Shown here: positions 54,271-63,220 of the stretch, one piece after another
Numbering within the stretch: the stretch's first letter is position 1
Layout: each line of letters opens with the position of its first letter
Origin: Paenibacillus albidus
Lineage (GTDB): Bacteria; Bacillota; Bacilli; Paenibacillales; Paenibacillaceae
NCBI RefSeq assembly: GCF_014644435.1
Contig: NZ_BMKR01000005.1
Coordinates: 1-64,000 of the forward strand
Direction of reading: 5' to 3'
DNA length: 64,000 bases
Position numbers and translations under genes: made by a program
The notes under the pieces: model-generated
The model's database searches: none
What the model was told of the DNA's origin: nothing
What the model saw: the letters and a program-made list of their open reading frames with translations, nothing else

Positions 54271-54706
54271 ACCTCTGTACCTGGCCTACCTGGTGTATTT
54301 CAACCGGGACAGGGACTATTTTGAATGCCATGAAGTGCTAGAGGAGCTGTGGCTGGCTAAAGGGCGTGACCCGCTGTACAAGGGGCTGCTTCAGGTAGCC
54401 GTCGGCTTATACCATTTCCGCAACCGGAATGTTCGGGGCGGGCTGTTGATGCTGAGCGGAGCGGCTGCCAAATTGCAGGATTATCCTGAGGATGCGCTCG
54501 GCATTGATCTTGGCAAGCTGATCCATGAAGTCAAGGCGTATGTGGAGCAGCTGACTACTTACCGGGAGCGGCCTTTTCCATATTACGATCTGACCATTGA
54601 AATTATCGATCCCCAATTGGCCGGTGAAGTAGAAAGTCAGGCTTCCGTTATTGTACCCAATCATCCTCAGCGCCGCGGTCCGCAGAGACCGTCATCCAGG
54701 CATTAG
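54260..54706 (+). CDS. DUF309 domain protein
   Basis: The 148-aa helical protein has the DUF309 signature YFNRDRDYFECHEVLEELW and KGLLQVAVGLYHFRN. It starts inside relQ (11-base overlap), so translation is probably coupled. The function is unknown. Confidence 0.88.
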   Translation: MAYEPLYLAYLVYFNRDRDYFECHEVLEELWLAKGRDPLYKGLLQVAVGLYHFRNRNVRGGLLMLSGAAAKLQDYPEDALGIDLGKLIHEVKAYVEQLTTYRERPFPYYDLTIEIIDPQLAGEVESQASVIVPNHPQRRGPQRPSSRH

Positions 54707-54732
54707 AGGATATCCTATAGAGCACTACACTA

Positions 54733-54758
54733 AAGGGACACCCGCCGGGTGTTCCCTT
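54733..54758 (+). terminator. Terminator-like hairpin after DUF309
   Basis: AAGGGACACCCG pairs with CGGGTGTTCCCTT; the T-run is weak. Confidence 0.6.
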
Positions 54759-54835
54759 AGTTAAATATAAGGCTGTATGCATAGGTGAACGTTCTGAATC
54801 GATCCTATGGGCATAACAAGCAGGAGGAAGGCAAC

Positions 54836-56353
54836 ATGGCGGTACAACTGCCCGGCACTTTTATGCAACGGATGAAAGAGCTGCTGGGGTCGGAAGAAGA
54901 ATATCAAAAGTTTGCAGATTCATATCTGGATGCACCTTATGGCGGGCTTCGGATTAATACCTTGAAAATACCGGTAGACTCTTTGCTTGCGTTGTCTCCT
55001 TTTAAGCTTGAGCCCATTCCCTGGTGCCCTACAGGCTTTTATACACAAGAAGGGGTAAAACCCGGCAAACATCCTTATTACCACGCCGGCCTGTATTATA
55101 TTCAGGAGCCCAGTGCGATGGCGCCGGTTGAACTGCTGGATGTGTTGCCGGGAGAACGGGTACTGGATCTCTGCGCCGCCCCCGGCGGCAAATCCACTCA
55201 GATTGCCGCCAAGCTGCAAGGACAAGGGCTGCTCGTCAGCAATGACCTCCACCCTGAACGGACAAAGGCGCTGGCCAAAAATCTGGAACTCTACGGTGTG
55301 CGCAACGGGATTGTGCTGAATGAGAATCCAGACCGGATTGCGGCGGCATTCCCCGGATTTTTTGATAAAATCCTGATTGACGCACCTTGTTCGGGCGAAG
55401 GAATGTTCCGCAAGGATGAGGATATGGTGAAGCAGTGGGACCCCGGCACCCCGGCCAAATATGCCGCCATGCAGCATGAAATCCTGCAATCGGCAGCTGC
55501 AGCTCTGGCCCCCGGAGGAACGATTGTCTATTCGACCTGCACCTTTGCGATAGAAGAAAATGAGGGCAGTATTGGCGAATTTCTCTCGGCCCATCCCCAG
55601 TTTGAGCTGATTCCGGTAGGCGGGAGAGGTTCGTTCTCCCCCGGATTCGGTGAAATGGCAGGAGCGGCCCGCCTCTGGCCGCATCGGGTGAAGGGCGAAG
55701 GCCACTTCATGGCTGTGCTGCGTCACGATGGAAGCGGACGCCCGGAAGTGGAAGCGGAATCGCCGCTGCTCGCTGCGGCCCGGCGGGAGAAGGCTCCAAA
55801 GGGCAAAGCTGCCAGAGCAGCCGGCAGAGGTGAGGAAGCAAAAGGCAAAGGTGGACGGGCTTCAGGTAAATCCGGGCGCTCCGCAGTGGCAGGCCACAGC
55901 CCCCTCGGGGAAGAAACAGTGCTGGCCGTATATGCCGACTTTATTACTGAGCAGCTGGGCATGCAGCCGCCAGGGCATCCAGTGCTGTTCGGTGATCACC
56001 TGTATATCTCCCCGCTTCCGAAGGAAAAGCTGAATGGTCTGAAGACGGTTCGGCCCGGCTGGTATGTGGGACAGGTCCGTAACGGAAGGTTTATCCCCGG
56101 GCATCCGCTTGCCACTGCGCTTAACCCGGCGGAGAGTGTACGAAGCCTCTCGTTATCCAGCCTGAACGGTGAAGCGGTATCCTATCTCAAAGGAGAGACG
56201 CTGGCCATTCCCCGGGAACGGTTGTCCGTGAAGGATGGCAGCGGTCTAAAAGGTTATGTGCTTGTCTGTATAGACGGCTATAGCGCAGGCTGGGGCAAGT
56301 GGCAGGACGGTATGCTGAAGAATGAATACCCTGCAGGCTGGAGGTGGACCTGA
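54836..56353 (+). CDS. RsmF-like RNA (cytosine-C5) methyltransferase, copy 1
   Basis: The 505-aa protein has SAM motif I DLCAAPGGKSTQIAAK, catalytic IDAPCSGEGMFRKDED and STCTF with the two cysteines. RsmF C-terminal domains follow, with a Lys/Gly/Ala-rich linker at about 330-365. AGGAGGAAGG precedes the ATG at 54836. RsuA follows by 3 bases, forming a ribosome-modification pair. A homologue lies at 59191-60588. Confidence 0.92.
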   Translation: MAVQLPGTFMQRMKELLGSEEEYQKFADSYLDAPYGGLRINTLKIPVDSLLALSPFKLEPIPWCPTGFYTQEGVKPGKHPYYHAGLYYIQEPSAMAPVELLDVLPGERVLDLCAAPGGKSTQIAAKLQGQGLLVSNDLHPERTKALAKNLELYGVRNGIVLNENPDRIAAAFPGFFDKILIDAPCSGEGMFRKDEDMVKQWDPGTPAKYAAMQHEILQSAAAALAPGGTIVYSTCTFAIEENEGSIGEFLSAHPQFELIPVGGRGSFSPGFGEMAGAARLWPHRVKGEGHFMAVLRHDGSGRPEVEAESPLLAAARREKAPKGKAARAAGRGEEAKGKGGRASGKSGRSAVAGHSPLGEETVLAVYADFITEQLGMQPPGHPVLFGDHLYISPLPKEKLNGLKTVRPGWYVGQVRNGRFIPGHPLATALNPAESVRSLSLSSLNGEAVSYLKGETLAIPRERLSVKDGSGLKGYVLVCIDGYSAGWGKWQDGMLKNEYPAGWRWT

Positions 56354-56356
56354 GGC

Positions 56357-57106
56357 ATGAGCGCAGCAGATAAGGGAGCCAAGAAACAAAGACTGGATAA
56401 AGTGTTGTCCCATATGGGGGCGGGTTCGCGCAGTGATATCCGCAAGCAGGCGAAACAGGGACTTATTACGGTGAACGGGGTTCCAGTGAAGGACAGCGGT
56501 ATGCATGTAGATCCTTATCAGGACCAAATTGAGGTCGGTGGCGAGGTTTTTATATACCGTGAATATATTTACCTTATGATGAATAAGCCGCCAGGTGTTC
56601 TCTCCGCCACAGAAGACAAGCGGGACCGGACGGTGGTGGACCTGCTGAAGCATGAATATGCTGTTTTTGAGCCATTTCCTGTGGGCAGGCTGGATAAGGA
56701 TACGGTAGGGTTGCTGCTGCTCACCAATGATGGCAAGCTGGCGCATGAGCTGTTGTCCCCGCGCAAGCATGTGCCGAAGACCTATGAGGCTACAGTTGAG
56801 GGAGAGGTCGATGCTGACGATGTGGCTGCTTTTGCCGCTGGAGTAGAGCTGGATGACGGATATCTCACACAACCGGCACGGTTAACGATCCTTGGCAGAG
56901 AGCGTGGCAGCAAAGTTATTTCGTTTATTTCGCTGACCATCACCGAAGGGAAGTTCCATCAGGTGAAGCGTATGTTCCAGGCGGTCGGCAAAAAGGTGAC
57001 TTTTCTGAAACGTGTATCCATGGGAGAACTGAAGCTGGATGAAAGTCTGACTCCTGGAGCGTACCGGGAATTGACCGCACAAGAACTGGGTTTGCTGCAG
57101 AGATAA
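56357..57106 (+). CDS. 16S rRNA pseudouridine synthase (RsuA family)
   Basis: This 249-aa enzyme has an S4-like N-terminus (QRLDKVLSHMGAGSRSD) and the catalytic GRLDKDTVGLLLLTNDG with the key Asp. KVPKTYEATVEG-type and EGKFHQVKRMF motifs confirm the RsuA/RluB/E/F family. It starts right after the RsmF-like gene, consistent with one operon continuing into the HAD gene 25 bases later. Confidence 0.93.
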   Translation: MSAADKGAKKQRLDKVLSHMGAGSRSDIRKQAKQGLITVNGVPVKDSGMHVDPYQDQIEVGGEVFIYREYIYLMMNKPPGVLSATEDKRDRTVVDLLKHEYAVFEPFPVGRLDKDTVGLLLLTNDGKLAHELLSPRKHVPKTYEATVEGEVDADDVAAFAAGVELDDGYLTQPARLTILGRERGSKVISFISLTITEGKFHQVKRMFQAVGKKVTFLKRVSMGELKLDESLTPGAYRELTAQELGLLQR

Positions 57107-57131
57107 AAAAAGAAAGTCAGGATGGTGGAGC

Positions 57132-57932
57132 ATGAACTATAAGTTGATTGCAATCGATGTGGACGGGACGCTGCTCAGTGATGATCATCATTTAAGCACC
57201 GAGAATAAAGAAGCGGTCGCCGAAGTTACGCGCCAGGGAGGACTGATTGTGCTCTGCACGGGCCGCAGTCCGCAGAACTCGCTGCCTTTTATGGAAGAGA
57301 TGGGCTTGAAGGGATATTTGATCGGCCATAACGGAGCTTCGACAGTCCGGGTGGAGGACCGGGAGGTACTGCATCAGTTCAGCATGGACGGGCGCGGACT
57401 CGATCCTTATATCGAATATTGCCGGGAGCACAATATCCACTTTGACGTCAATACTGCTTTTGGAATGTATGTAGACAATGTGGAGAATCTGACCAAGGAA
57501 GCCCATCACATGTATGAGTATTTTCGTATTATTCCGGCTTCACTGCCTGCATGGGAGGATTTCCGCGAACCGATTGTGAAGTTCACGGTATTTACGCAAG
57601 CGGAGATTCTGAGTGAGGCATTGCGGGAGTGGAGTACATGGACCCAGCAGTATAACATTGTGCGAAGTGGAGAGTTTTTCGCCGACTTTATGCATCAGGA
57701 TGCTTCCAAAGGCAATGCGCTGAAGAATTTGGCAGCCCGCCTGCAGATTGATCAGAAACAAGTGATGGCCATAGGCAATTATTACAATGATATTTCGATG
57801 CTTACATACGCAGGTCTGGGCATTGCGATGGATAACTCTCCGCTGGATGTAAAGGCGGCAGCCGATGCCATCACCGGAACAAACAATCAGTTCGGGGTCA
57901 GGGATGCGCTGGTGAAGTATTGCTTAACTTAA
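57132..57932 (+). CDS. Cof-type HAD family phosphatase
   Basis: The 266-aa protein has the HAD motif I IAIDVDGTLLSDD, motif II LCTGRSP and motif III-IV KGNALKNLA ... AIGNYYNDISML. The cap type matches Cof/YwpJ sugar-phosphate phosphatases. It is the last gene of the rsmF-rsuA run; a terminator is at 58304. Confidence 0.92.
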   Translation: MNYKLIAIDVDGTLLSDDHHLSTENKEAVAEVTRQGGLIVLCTGRSPQNSLPFMEEMGLKGYLIGHNGASTVRVEDREVLHQFSMDGRGLDPYIEYCREHNIHFDVNTAFGMYVDNVENLTKEAHHMYEYFRIIPASLPAWEDFREPIVKFTVFTQAEILSEALREWSTWTQQYNIVRSGEFFADFMHQDASKGNALKNLAARLQIDQKQVMAIGNYYNDISMLTYAGLGIAMDNSPLDVKAAADAITGTNNQFGVRDALVKYCLT

Positions 57933-58049
57933 TAACAGCATTATAACCACTTGTTACAGGATCAGCCTTTAAAAGGCGGGAATAGATGGCGCATTCGAAA
58001 GCTACCTCCCGGGAGGCACGCTGTAAGCCTAGGGCGGAGATCGCTAGAG

Positions 58050-58230
58050 TGCACTTTATACATCAGGATGGGCAAAAGTAGGCTTGTTTTAGGATTTCAG
58101 TGTATTTGGTGCAGCAGGAACCGCAGCATTAGCCGAAAAGTGCCTTATGGCTGTCCTTTGAATGTACAAAATACATCATTGTAGAGTTTGAGCCTCGTTT
58201 AAACCATTCTGATGTACGATATACATTAGA
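58050..58230. repeat. Copies of the TGTACAAAATACATCA repeat
   Basis: Copies are at 58050-58066 (GTGCACTTTATACATCAG), 58162-58180 and 58212-58230. They belong to the same family as at 9524-9705. The gap 57933-58401 otherwise holds only the terminator at 58304; a small frame at 57951-58184 has no RBS. Confidence 0.5.
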
Positions 58231-58303
58231 ACAGATCGAAGGCTGGTGACGAACGCTAATCCATATCAAACAGCCTTCAGGCATCCCTCATTTTTAAAAG
58301 TAT

Positions 58304-58344
58304 AAAGCATAAAACGCACCGGCAAGGTTGCTTTATGCTTTTTT
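58304..58344 (+). terminator. Terminator after the HAD gene
   Basis: AAAGCATAAA pairs with TTTATGCTTT, followed by a T-run. It lies 370 bases after the HAD stop, so intervening transcription is possible. Confidence 0.7.
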
Positions 58345-58401
58345 GCTGTTTGTCATGGGGAGATCGAATGAAGGTATCAATTATTTTCAGGGGGAATTGG
58401 A

Positions 58402-58902
58402 ATGGGGCTTATGGAAGCATTGATCGCTCAAGCAAAGAATCCACGGGGCTGGGTGGGTAAAATGATGATCGGTATCATGAATAAAGCGCACACTGCAATA
58501 GTGAATTGGGCTTTTTCCCACATCCAGATGATGAAGCTGGCTCCCGTTCTGGATATCGGCTGTGGTGGGGGACAAACTCTGCAGCTGCTCGCCTCGCGAA
58601 TGCCGGATACTGATATCTATGGACTGGATTATTCGCAGCAGGCGGTAGATACATCTATACACAAGAACAAAGAGGTGGTCGCGGCAGGCAGAATGAACCT
58701 TCCAAACGACATCAAGGAAATATACAGGGTGCTGGATCATGGCGGAACACTGATTGTGGTCTCGGAAATTTATAAAATAAACTATCATATGACAACTCAT
58801 ACAACAAACGAAGAGATGGAGCTGCTGTACCGCCAGGCAGGGTTTCAATCCGTCCAGATACACGAGAATACCAAATGGCGGTGTTACATAGGCGTTAAAT
58901 AA
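58402..58902 (+). CDS. Shortened class I SAM methyltransferase
   Basis: Only 166 aa. The start (GLMEALIAQAKNPRGWVGKMM) and motif I (VLDIGCGGGQTLQLL) are normal. After VVAAGRM the chain jumps straight to IKEIYRVLDHGG, skipping roughly 30 residues that carry motifs II-III in relatives as I recall them. A second gap of about 18 residues seems to follow VVSEIYK. The frame is intact and CAGGGGG precedes the ATG. It may be a decaying gene rather than a working enzyme. Confidence 0.75.
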   Translation: MGLMEALIAQAKNPRGWVGKMMIGIMNKAHTAIVNWAFSHIQMMKLAPVLDIGCGGGQTLQLLASRMPDTDIYGLDYSQQAVDTSIHKNKEVVAAGRMNLPNDIKEIYRVLDHGGTLIVVSEIYKINYHMTTHTTNEEMELLYRQAGFQSVQIHENTKWRCYIGVK

Positions 58903-58906
58903 CAGG

Positions 58907-58950
58907 AAAAAGCGGCCGTGGCGCCCTTTAAAAAGCGCCACAGCCGCTTT
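58907..58950. terminator. Bidirectional terminator
   Basis: AAAGCGGCCGTGGCGC pairs with GCGCCACAGCCGCTTT (one mismatch). It separates the convergent methyltransferase and miniprotein genes. Confidence 0.85.
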
Positions 58951-58983
58951 GTGCACAAACATGACTTGTTATAATGATTGGAA

Positions 58984-59076
58984 TTAGACGAACAACGAAC
59001 GGGAAATGATAACGAGCAAAATGAAAAGTACCAGGATCGCACTGGTCGATGTGAAACCTCCGTGAACTGCACCCAT
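58984..59076 (-). CDS. YjcZ-family miniprotein, 30 aa, second copy
   Basis: The frame reads MGAVHGGFTSTSAILVLFIL, then LVIISRSLFV. It has the same layout as the miniprotein at 36027-36122, sharing TSTxxILVLFILLVIIxR. AGGGAGG precedes the ATG. Probably sporulation-linked or membrane-associated by family analogy. Confidence 0.8.
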   Translation of the reverse strand: MGAVHGGFTSTSAILVLFILLVIISRSLFV

Positions 59077-59190
59077 GTCTGATTCCTCCCTTGGCTCATG
59101 TCTGGTTCCCACTGCCGCGACTTTTCAGCCGCAGCACTTTGGGATAATGACATCATATGCCCGGGGAGGATTCTGGAAACGGACAGCTGC

Positions 59191-60588
59191 CTAAGGAGTA
59201 TCAATACGGGCTTTCATCATCCGTAGTCCCTTCGGAAGATGGTTCTTCAGCTGGCCGGAGCTGGCTTTGCCCCAACTGACCGGCAAGCCGTCTACGGTTA
59301 CCAGTGTCCAGCCGTGCAGATCCGCAGGCACAGGCAGACTCTCTCCGCGCAGCCAGGCCTCGATTTCAGGGCCTTCTCCCGTCATATCATAGCTGCGCAC
59401 CGCTTGTCCGGATTGAAGCGCCATGGCCAGAGCATGGGCCGGTTCGATCCGGTTCTTCTTCATATGGGCGATATGCAGGCCCGCACGCGGCACACGCAGA
59501 CCCTCCAGCAGACCCGTATGCAGCTTGCCGTCAAAAGCCTCCGGCAGCAGATACAGGGATTCGCCGAACAGAATCGGCACACCATGGCCTTGGAATCCCG
59601 GCAACTCGTCTACTGCCCAGGCTTCAAATTGCTGAAAGGCTCCGCGTGCAGCGGCATATGTTCTGGCGCTGTTGTTGTCCCGGCTTTTGCCGGCACGCCG
59701 CTTCCCGCCCGATTCTGTCCCGCTTGCCGGCTGTTTATGCAGAAGCGCGACAAAATGCCCCTCGCCTTTCTCCAAATGCGGCCACAGCCGCTTCTGCGCC
59801 ACAAGCTCCAGATCGGGATAACTTGCGGTCAAGCGGGCGATGGTATCTTCATTCTCCATACGGTTAAAGGTGCATGTCGAATAGGCCAGATGTCCCCCGG
59901 GCTTCAGCATGAGATAAGCATCCTGCAGAATGTCCCATTGCCTGGCCGCGCACATCTCCACATGATCCGGAGACCATTCGCGGGTGGCATCCGGGTCCTT
60001 GCGGAACATACCTTCCCCCGAGCAGGGAGCGTCCACCATAATCCGGTCGAAGCTCTGCGGGAACCGCTTGGACAACTCTTGAGGGGTTGCACAGGTTACA
60101 AGAGCATTGGTAATCCCGAGACGTTCGACATTCTCGGCCAGTATTTTTGCCCGTTCGGGGTGGATTTCATTTGTAACCAGCAATCCCTGTCCCTGCATCA
60201 AAGCGGCGATATGCGTTGTCTTGCCGCCTGGAGCAGCGGCGAGATCGAGCACCGTCTCACCCGGAAGGGGGGCCAGCAGCCCGGCTGCGGACATTGCCGA
60301 CGGCTCCTGAATATAATATAATCCGGCGGCGTGATAAGGATGTCGTCCCGGACGTGCCGGCTCTTCATAATAGAACCCGTCGGAACACCACGGAACGGGC
60401 TTCAGGTTAAACAGAACCTCTGAGTGTTCAGCGGCTCTGCGGCCTGCACCGGCAAAGCTTTTTAGACGATTAAAACGCAAGCCCTGGGTTCGCTTGTCAT
60501 TATAGCTTTCCAGAAAAGCGTCCGCCTCTTGCCCCAGCATTTCTCTCATGCTCGTGGTGTAAGCGGCAGGCAGCCGTTCTTCCTTCAT
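59191..60588 (-). CDS. RsmF-like RNA (cytosine-C5) methyltransferase, copy 2
   Basis: The 465-aa protein has DLAAAPGGKTTHIAALM, VDAPCSGEGMFRKDPDATREW and YSTCTFNRME, with the two catalytic cysteines, then RsmF-type C-terminal domains. GGAG precedes the ATG. It resembles copy 1 at 54836 throughout, so the two are paralogues with probably different rRNA target sites. It is monocistronic. Confidence 0.92.
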   Translation of the reverse strand: MKEERLPAAYTTSMREMLGQEADAFLESYNDKRTQGLRFNRLKSFAGAGRRAAEHSEVLFNLKPVPWCSDGFYYEEPARPGRHPYHAAGLYYIQEPSAMSAAGLLAPLPGETVLDLAAAPGGKTTHIAALMQGQGLLVTNEIHPERAKILAENVERLGITNALVTCATPQELSKRFPQSFDRIMVDAPCSGEGMFRKDPDATREWSPDHVEMCAARQWDILQDAYLMLKPGGHLAYSTCTFNRMENEDTIARLTASYPDLELVAQKRLWPHLEKGEGHFVALLHKQPASGTESGGKRRAGKSRDNNSARTYAAARGAFQQFEAWAVDELPGFQGHGVPILFGESLYLLPEAFDGKLHTGLLEGLRVPRAGLHIAHMKKNRIEPAHALAMALQSGQAVRSYDMTGEGPEIEAWLRGESLPVPADLHGWTLVTVDGLPVSWGKASSGQLKNHLPKGLRMMKARIDTP

Positions 60589-60740
60589 AATTCATTCTCC
60601 TTTTTGTTGGTTGCTGTTTGAGGGGGATACCGATAAAATCAGAGTAGGTGACTTATCGTATTCAAATGTACATATAGACCACTATATCATAATTGCCGGT
60701 TCTCACCGTAGTCTGGGCAAACGAAAAGGGGATGTACCAT

Positions 60741-61877
60741 ATGAATTTGCTGCAAGCGCTCTTCTTCCCGCCGGAACAGCCCGGTGGGGTCTCTTCCATG
60801 ATTCCGTATCTCCAGGAGCGGTTTCGCTCCAGCCGCTGGGAGATGGATTTATTCTGGCTGCCCAAGCGGATCCGCAACAAAGGGCGTGAAGAAATAGAAT
60901 TTGAGACCTTTGATTGGACCGTGTACGGGGAAAGTCCGGTCGTGCAAAAATATATCCAGACTTACCGTGATTATTTGTGGTGGACGAAGCTGCGGATGAG
61001 TAAAAGTTATGATCTGATCCATGCGCATCATCCGATTGCCGGTTTGGCGATGAAAAAAGTGTTTCCGGATGTTCCATTGATTCAATCGCTGCATTCAAGC
61101 TATGAACGTGAATTGATTCTGAATGGAGTTATTGCCGAAGGCGGTCTGGAGCACCGTTTCCTGGTCTCCCTCTACCGCGAGCTGGAGCAGGTCAGTGACC
61201 GGCTGATGACGGTGTCGCGCTCTTTTGCCGAATATATGTCCGCCTATACAGCAAATCCTGAGCGAATTGGAGTGATTCCGAACGGTTTCGATGAGAAAAG
61301 ATTTAAGCCGGTCCCGCATGACAACGGCGTTCCGCAGCTTGTTACCGTAACCCGCCTGGTTCCGGCCAAAGGGCTGGATACGTTGTTTAAAGCCTGCGCC
61401 GAGCTGAAGTCCCGCGGGTACGAATATGTGCTGCATATTATCGGGGATGGTCCTTCAAGGGCGGAACTTGAGAATTTGGCCCAAGCTCTGGGAATATACA
61501 ATGAAACGATCTTTTACGGCTACACTTTGCATCCGGAAGAATTTATGCCCTTTTTTGATATCTTCGTACTTCCTTCACGGGCAGAAGCATTCGGATCGGT
61601 TTTTGCAGAGGCTGCGTTAAGCTGTCTGGCCCTGGTTGGCACGAATGTGGGCGGTATACCGGAACAGATCGAAGACGGTGTGAACGGCCTGCTGGTGAAG
61701 CCGGATGACGAGGTGGCGCTGGCCGACGCGTTGGAGAAGGTTATCTCTGATCCCGCTTACCGCTATGAGCTCTCACGTTCGGCATGGGACAAAGCGAAAA
61801 GCCTGTATTCGCTCACCCGCGTCGCCAATGAGCTGAAAAAAACGTATCTGCAGGTTCAACAAGAAGCCAAAAGCTGA
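60741..61877 (+). CDS. Glycosyltransferase family 4 protein
   Basis: The 378-aa GT-B enzyme has an N-terminal PPEQPGGVSSMIPYL motif, TVTRLVPAKGLDTLFKA, and the donor-site SRAEAFGSVFAEA plus GGIPEQIEDGVNGLLV. The acceptor is unknown (lipid or cell-surface glycan). The ATG at 60741 is ten bases after GGGG; the ATG at 60732 is too close to it. Confidence 0.9.
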   Translation: MNLLQALFFPPEQPGGVSSMIPYLQERFRSSRWEMDLFWLPKRIRNKGREEIEFETFDWTVYGESPVVQKYIQTYRDYLWWTKLRMSKSYDLIHAHHPIAGLAMKKVFPDVPLIQSLHSSYERELILNGVIAEGGLEHRFLVSLYRELEQVSDRLMTVSRSFAEYMSAYTANPERIGVIPNGFDEKRFKPVPHDNGVPQLVTVTRLVPAKGLDTLFKACAELKSRGYEYVLHIIGDGPSRAELENLAQALGIYNETIFYGYTLHPEEFMPFFDIFVLPSRAEAFGSVFAEAALSCLALVGTNVGGIPEQIEDGVNGLLVKPDDEVALADALEKVISDPAYRYELSRSAWDKAKSLYSLTRVANELKKTYLQVQQEAKS

Positions 61878-61902
61878 CCGGGTTCCTTTCCCCTAATTCC
61901 TC

Positions 61903-61943
61903 ATAAACCGGCAATCCCGTCACTTTCGGGTTGCCGGTTTTAT
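61903..61943. terminator. Bidirectional terminator overlapping the ykvI stop
   Basis: ATAAACCGGCAATCCCG pairs with CGGGTTGCCGGTTTTAT; the ykvI stop codon lies in the loop. It serves both convergent genes. Confidence 0.82.
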
Positions 61944-63032
61944 ATGCAGCCAGGAACCTTCTTTGGAGGGCGGATCGGCAGGGGGCGGAGTGCCGGCTGG
62001 AGGTTTAATAGGGGCACGGAGCAGCTTGACGACCCAGACCAGTGCCAACCCTCCGAAGATCGGATAGAACAAGGAGAGCAGGGAACTGAAGCCGAACTGG
62101 CTTAACAGATAGCAGACGAGCATCAGAAGGGGTGTAATCAGGGAAGGGGCCAGCGGCAACCGCTGCTGCAGCTGCATGGCAACGCCGTAAATATCGGCGA
62201 CAAATGTGCTGAAGATCTCCAGAAAGATCAGCAACAAGTAAATGGTCTGCACCACGGTTCCGAGCCGGAAGGCGATGCTGCCCATTGGAATTTCAAATTG
62301 GAGGATTCCCGGCATCTGTGAGCTCATGGAAAAATGGGCAGCCAGCAGCATGAAGCCAATACCGAGTCCGCCGAGAATGCCTCCCCGCAGCAGAGCCTTT
62401 TCTTCCCGGGTATGCCGGGCCATTGGCACCAGGACAGCCTGGGCCATCCCCAGATTAAAAGCAGTGTACAGCAGAGGGGACAGCCAGGCCCTGAAAGGGC
62501 TATGATCGGTGGAAAGGAACAGGAAACGTTCTGCACCCGGAACCTGCAGGGTATTGAAGATGATGATCAGCGAGAGGCTTAGCATCAAAGGGACCACGAT
62601 GCTGTTCATTTGCAGGATGCCGGAGATTCCTCGTTTCAAAAGGAAGTAGGAGCCTACCATGGTGAGCAGCAGTCCAGTTTGATAATGAAGTCCAAGATGC
62701 TCCTGGAAGATGGCGCCTGCCCCGGCCAGCATGATGCTGTTGACGCCGATCAGGATGAACATGGTGAACAAGCTGATCAGGCCTCCTGTTTTTGCTCCGA
62801 ACAGGTGACGGTTAAAATCCTCATATGATTCCGCCTCGATCCTCCGGGCGATAATCATCATTTTGGTCCCCAGCCAAATGAACAGGATGGTGGAGAGCAG
62901 GATGGTCAACACCGCCCAGCTGCCGTATTGAGTGAAAAATTGCAGGATTTCTTGTCCGGTGGCGAATCCGGCTCCTACAATGGTGCCGATATAAGTAAAT
63001 GCAATTTGCAATGTGCGGATATGGGTCTTCAT
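61920..63032 (-). CDS. YkvI family membrane transporter-like protein
   Basis: The 370-aa protein has about ten membrane segments. The N-terminus LQIAFTYIGTIVGAGFATGQEILQFF is the YkvI signature (APC-like fold). A short Pro-rich tail ends it (PPAGTPPPADPPSKEG). The function is unknown, perhaps a solute transporter. AAGGAGGAGC precedes the ATG. Confidence 0.88.
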   Translation of the reverse strand: MKTHIRTLQIAFTYIGTIVGAGFATGQEILQFFTQYGSWAVLTILLSTILFIWLGTKMMIIARRIEAESYEDFNRHLFGAKTGGLISLFTMFILIGVNSIMLAGAGAIFQEHLGLHYQTGLLLTMVGSYFLLKRGISGILQMNSIVVPLMLSLSLIIIFNTLQVPGAERFLFLSTDHSPFRAWLSPLLYTAFNLGMAQAVLVPMARHTREEKALLRGGILGGLGIGFMLLAAHFSMSSQMPGILQFEIPMGSIAFRLGTVVQTIYLLLIFLEIFSTFVADIYGVAMQLQQRLPLAPSLITPLLMLVCYLLSQFGFSSLLSLFYPIFGGLALVWVVKLLRAPIKPPAGTPPPADPPSKEGSWLHIKPATRK

Positions 63033-63220
63033 GGCGCTCCTCCTTCAGGTTTTGCTAATGCAGACGAGCGCTCTTTGGCAGGGTTAAGCAGGATTGCCTT
63101 GTGCACTCTGTATAGTACAGGTTATGATGATGAGCAGAAGGACATGACTTCCGCGGGGAAGCGCTGGATATTTAATACAGTGGAAGGTCTGCAATTATAA
63201 AGGTACTGGAGGTTCAAAAT

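Noticed and set aside
57951-58184. 77-aa frame after the HAD gene
   Set aside because: No RBS, and it overlaps the TGTACAAAATACATCA repeats.
63033-63220. Purine riboswitch before xpt
   Set aside because: The conserved loop sequences of the aptamer were not found in the leader.
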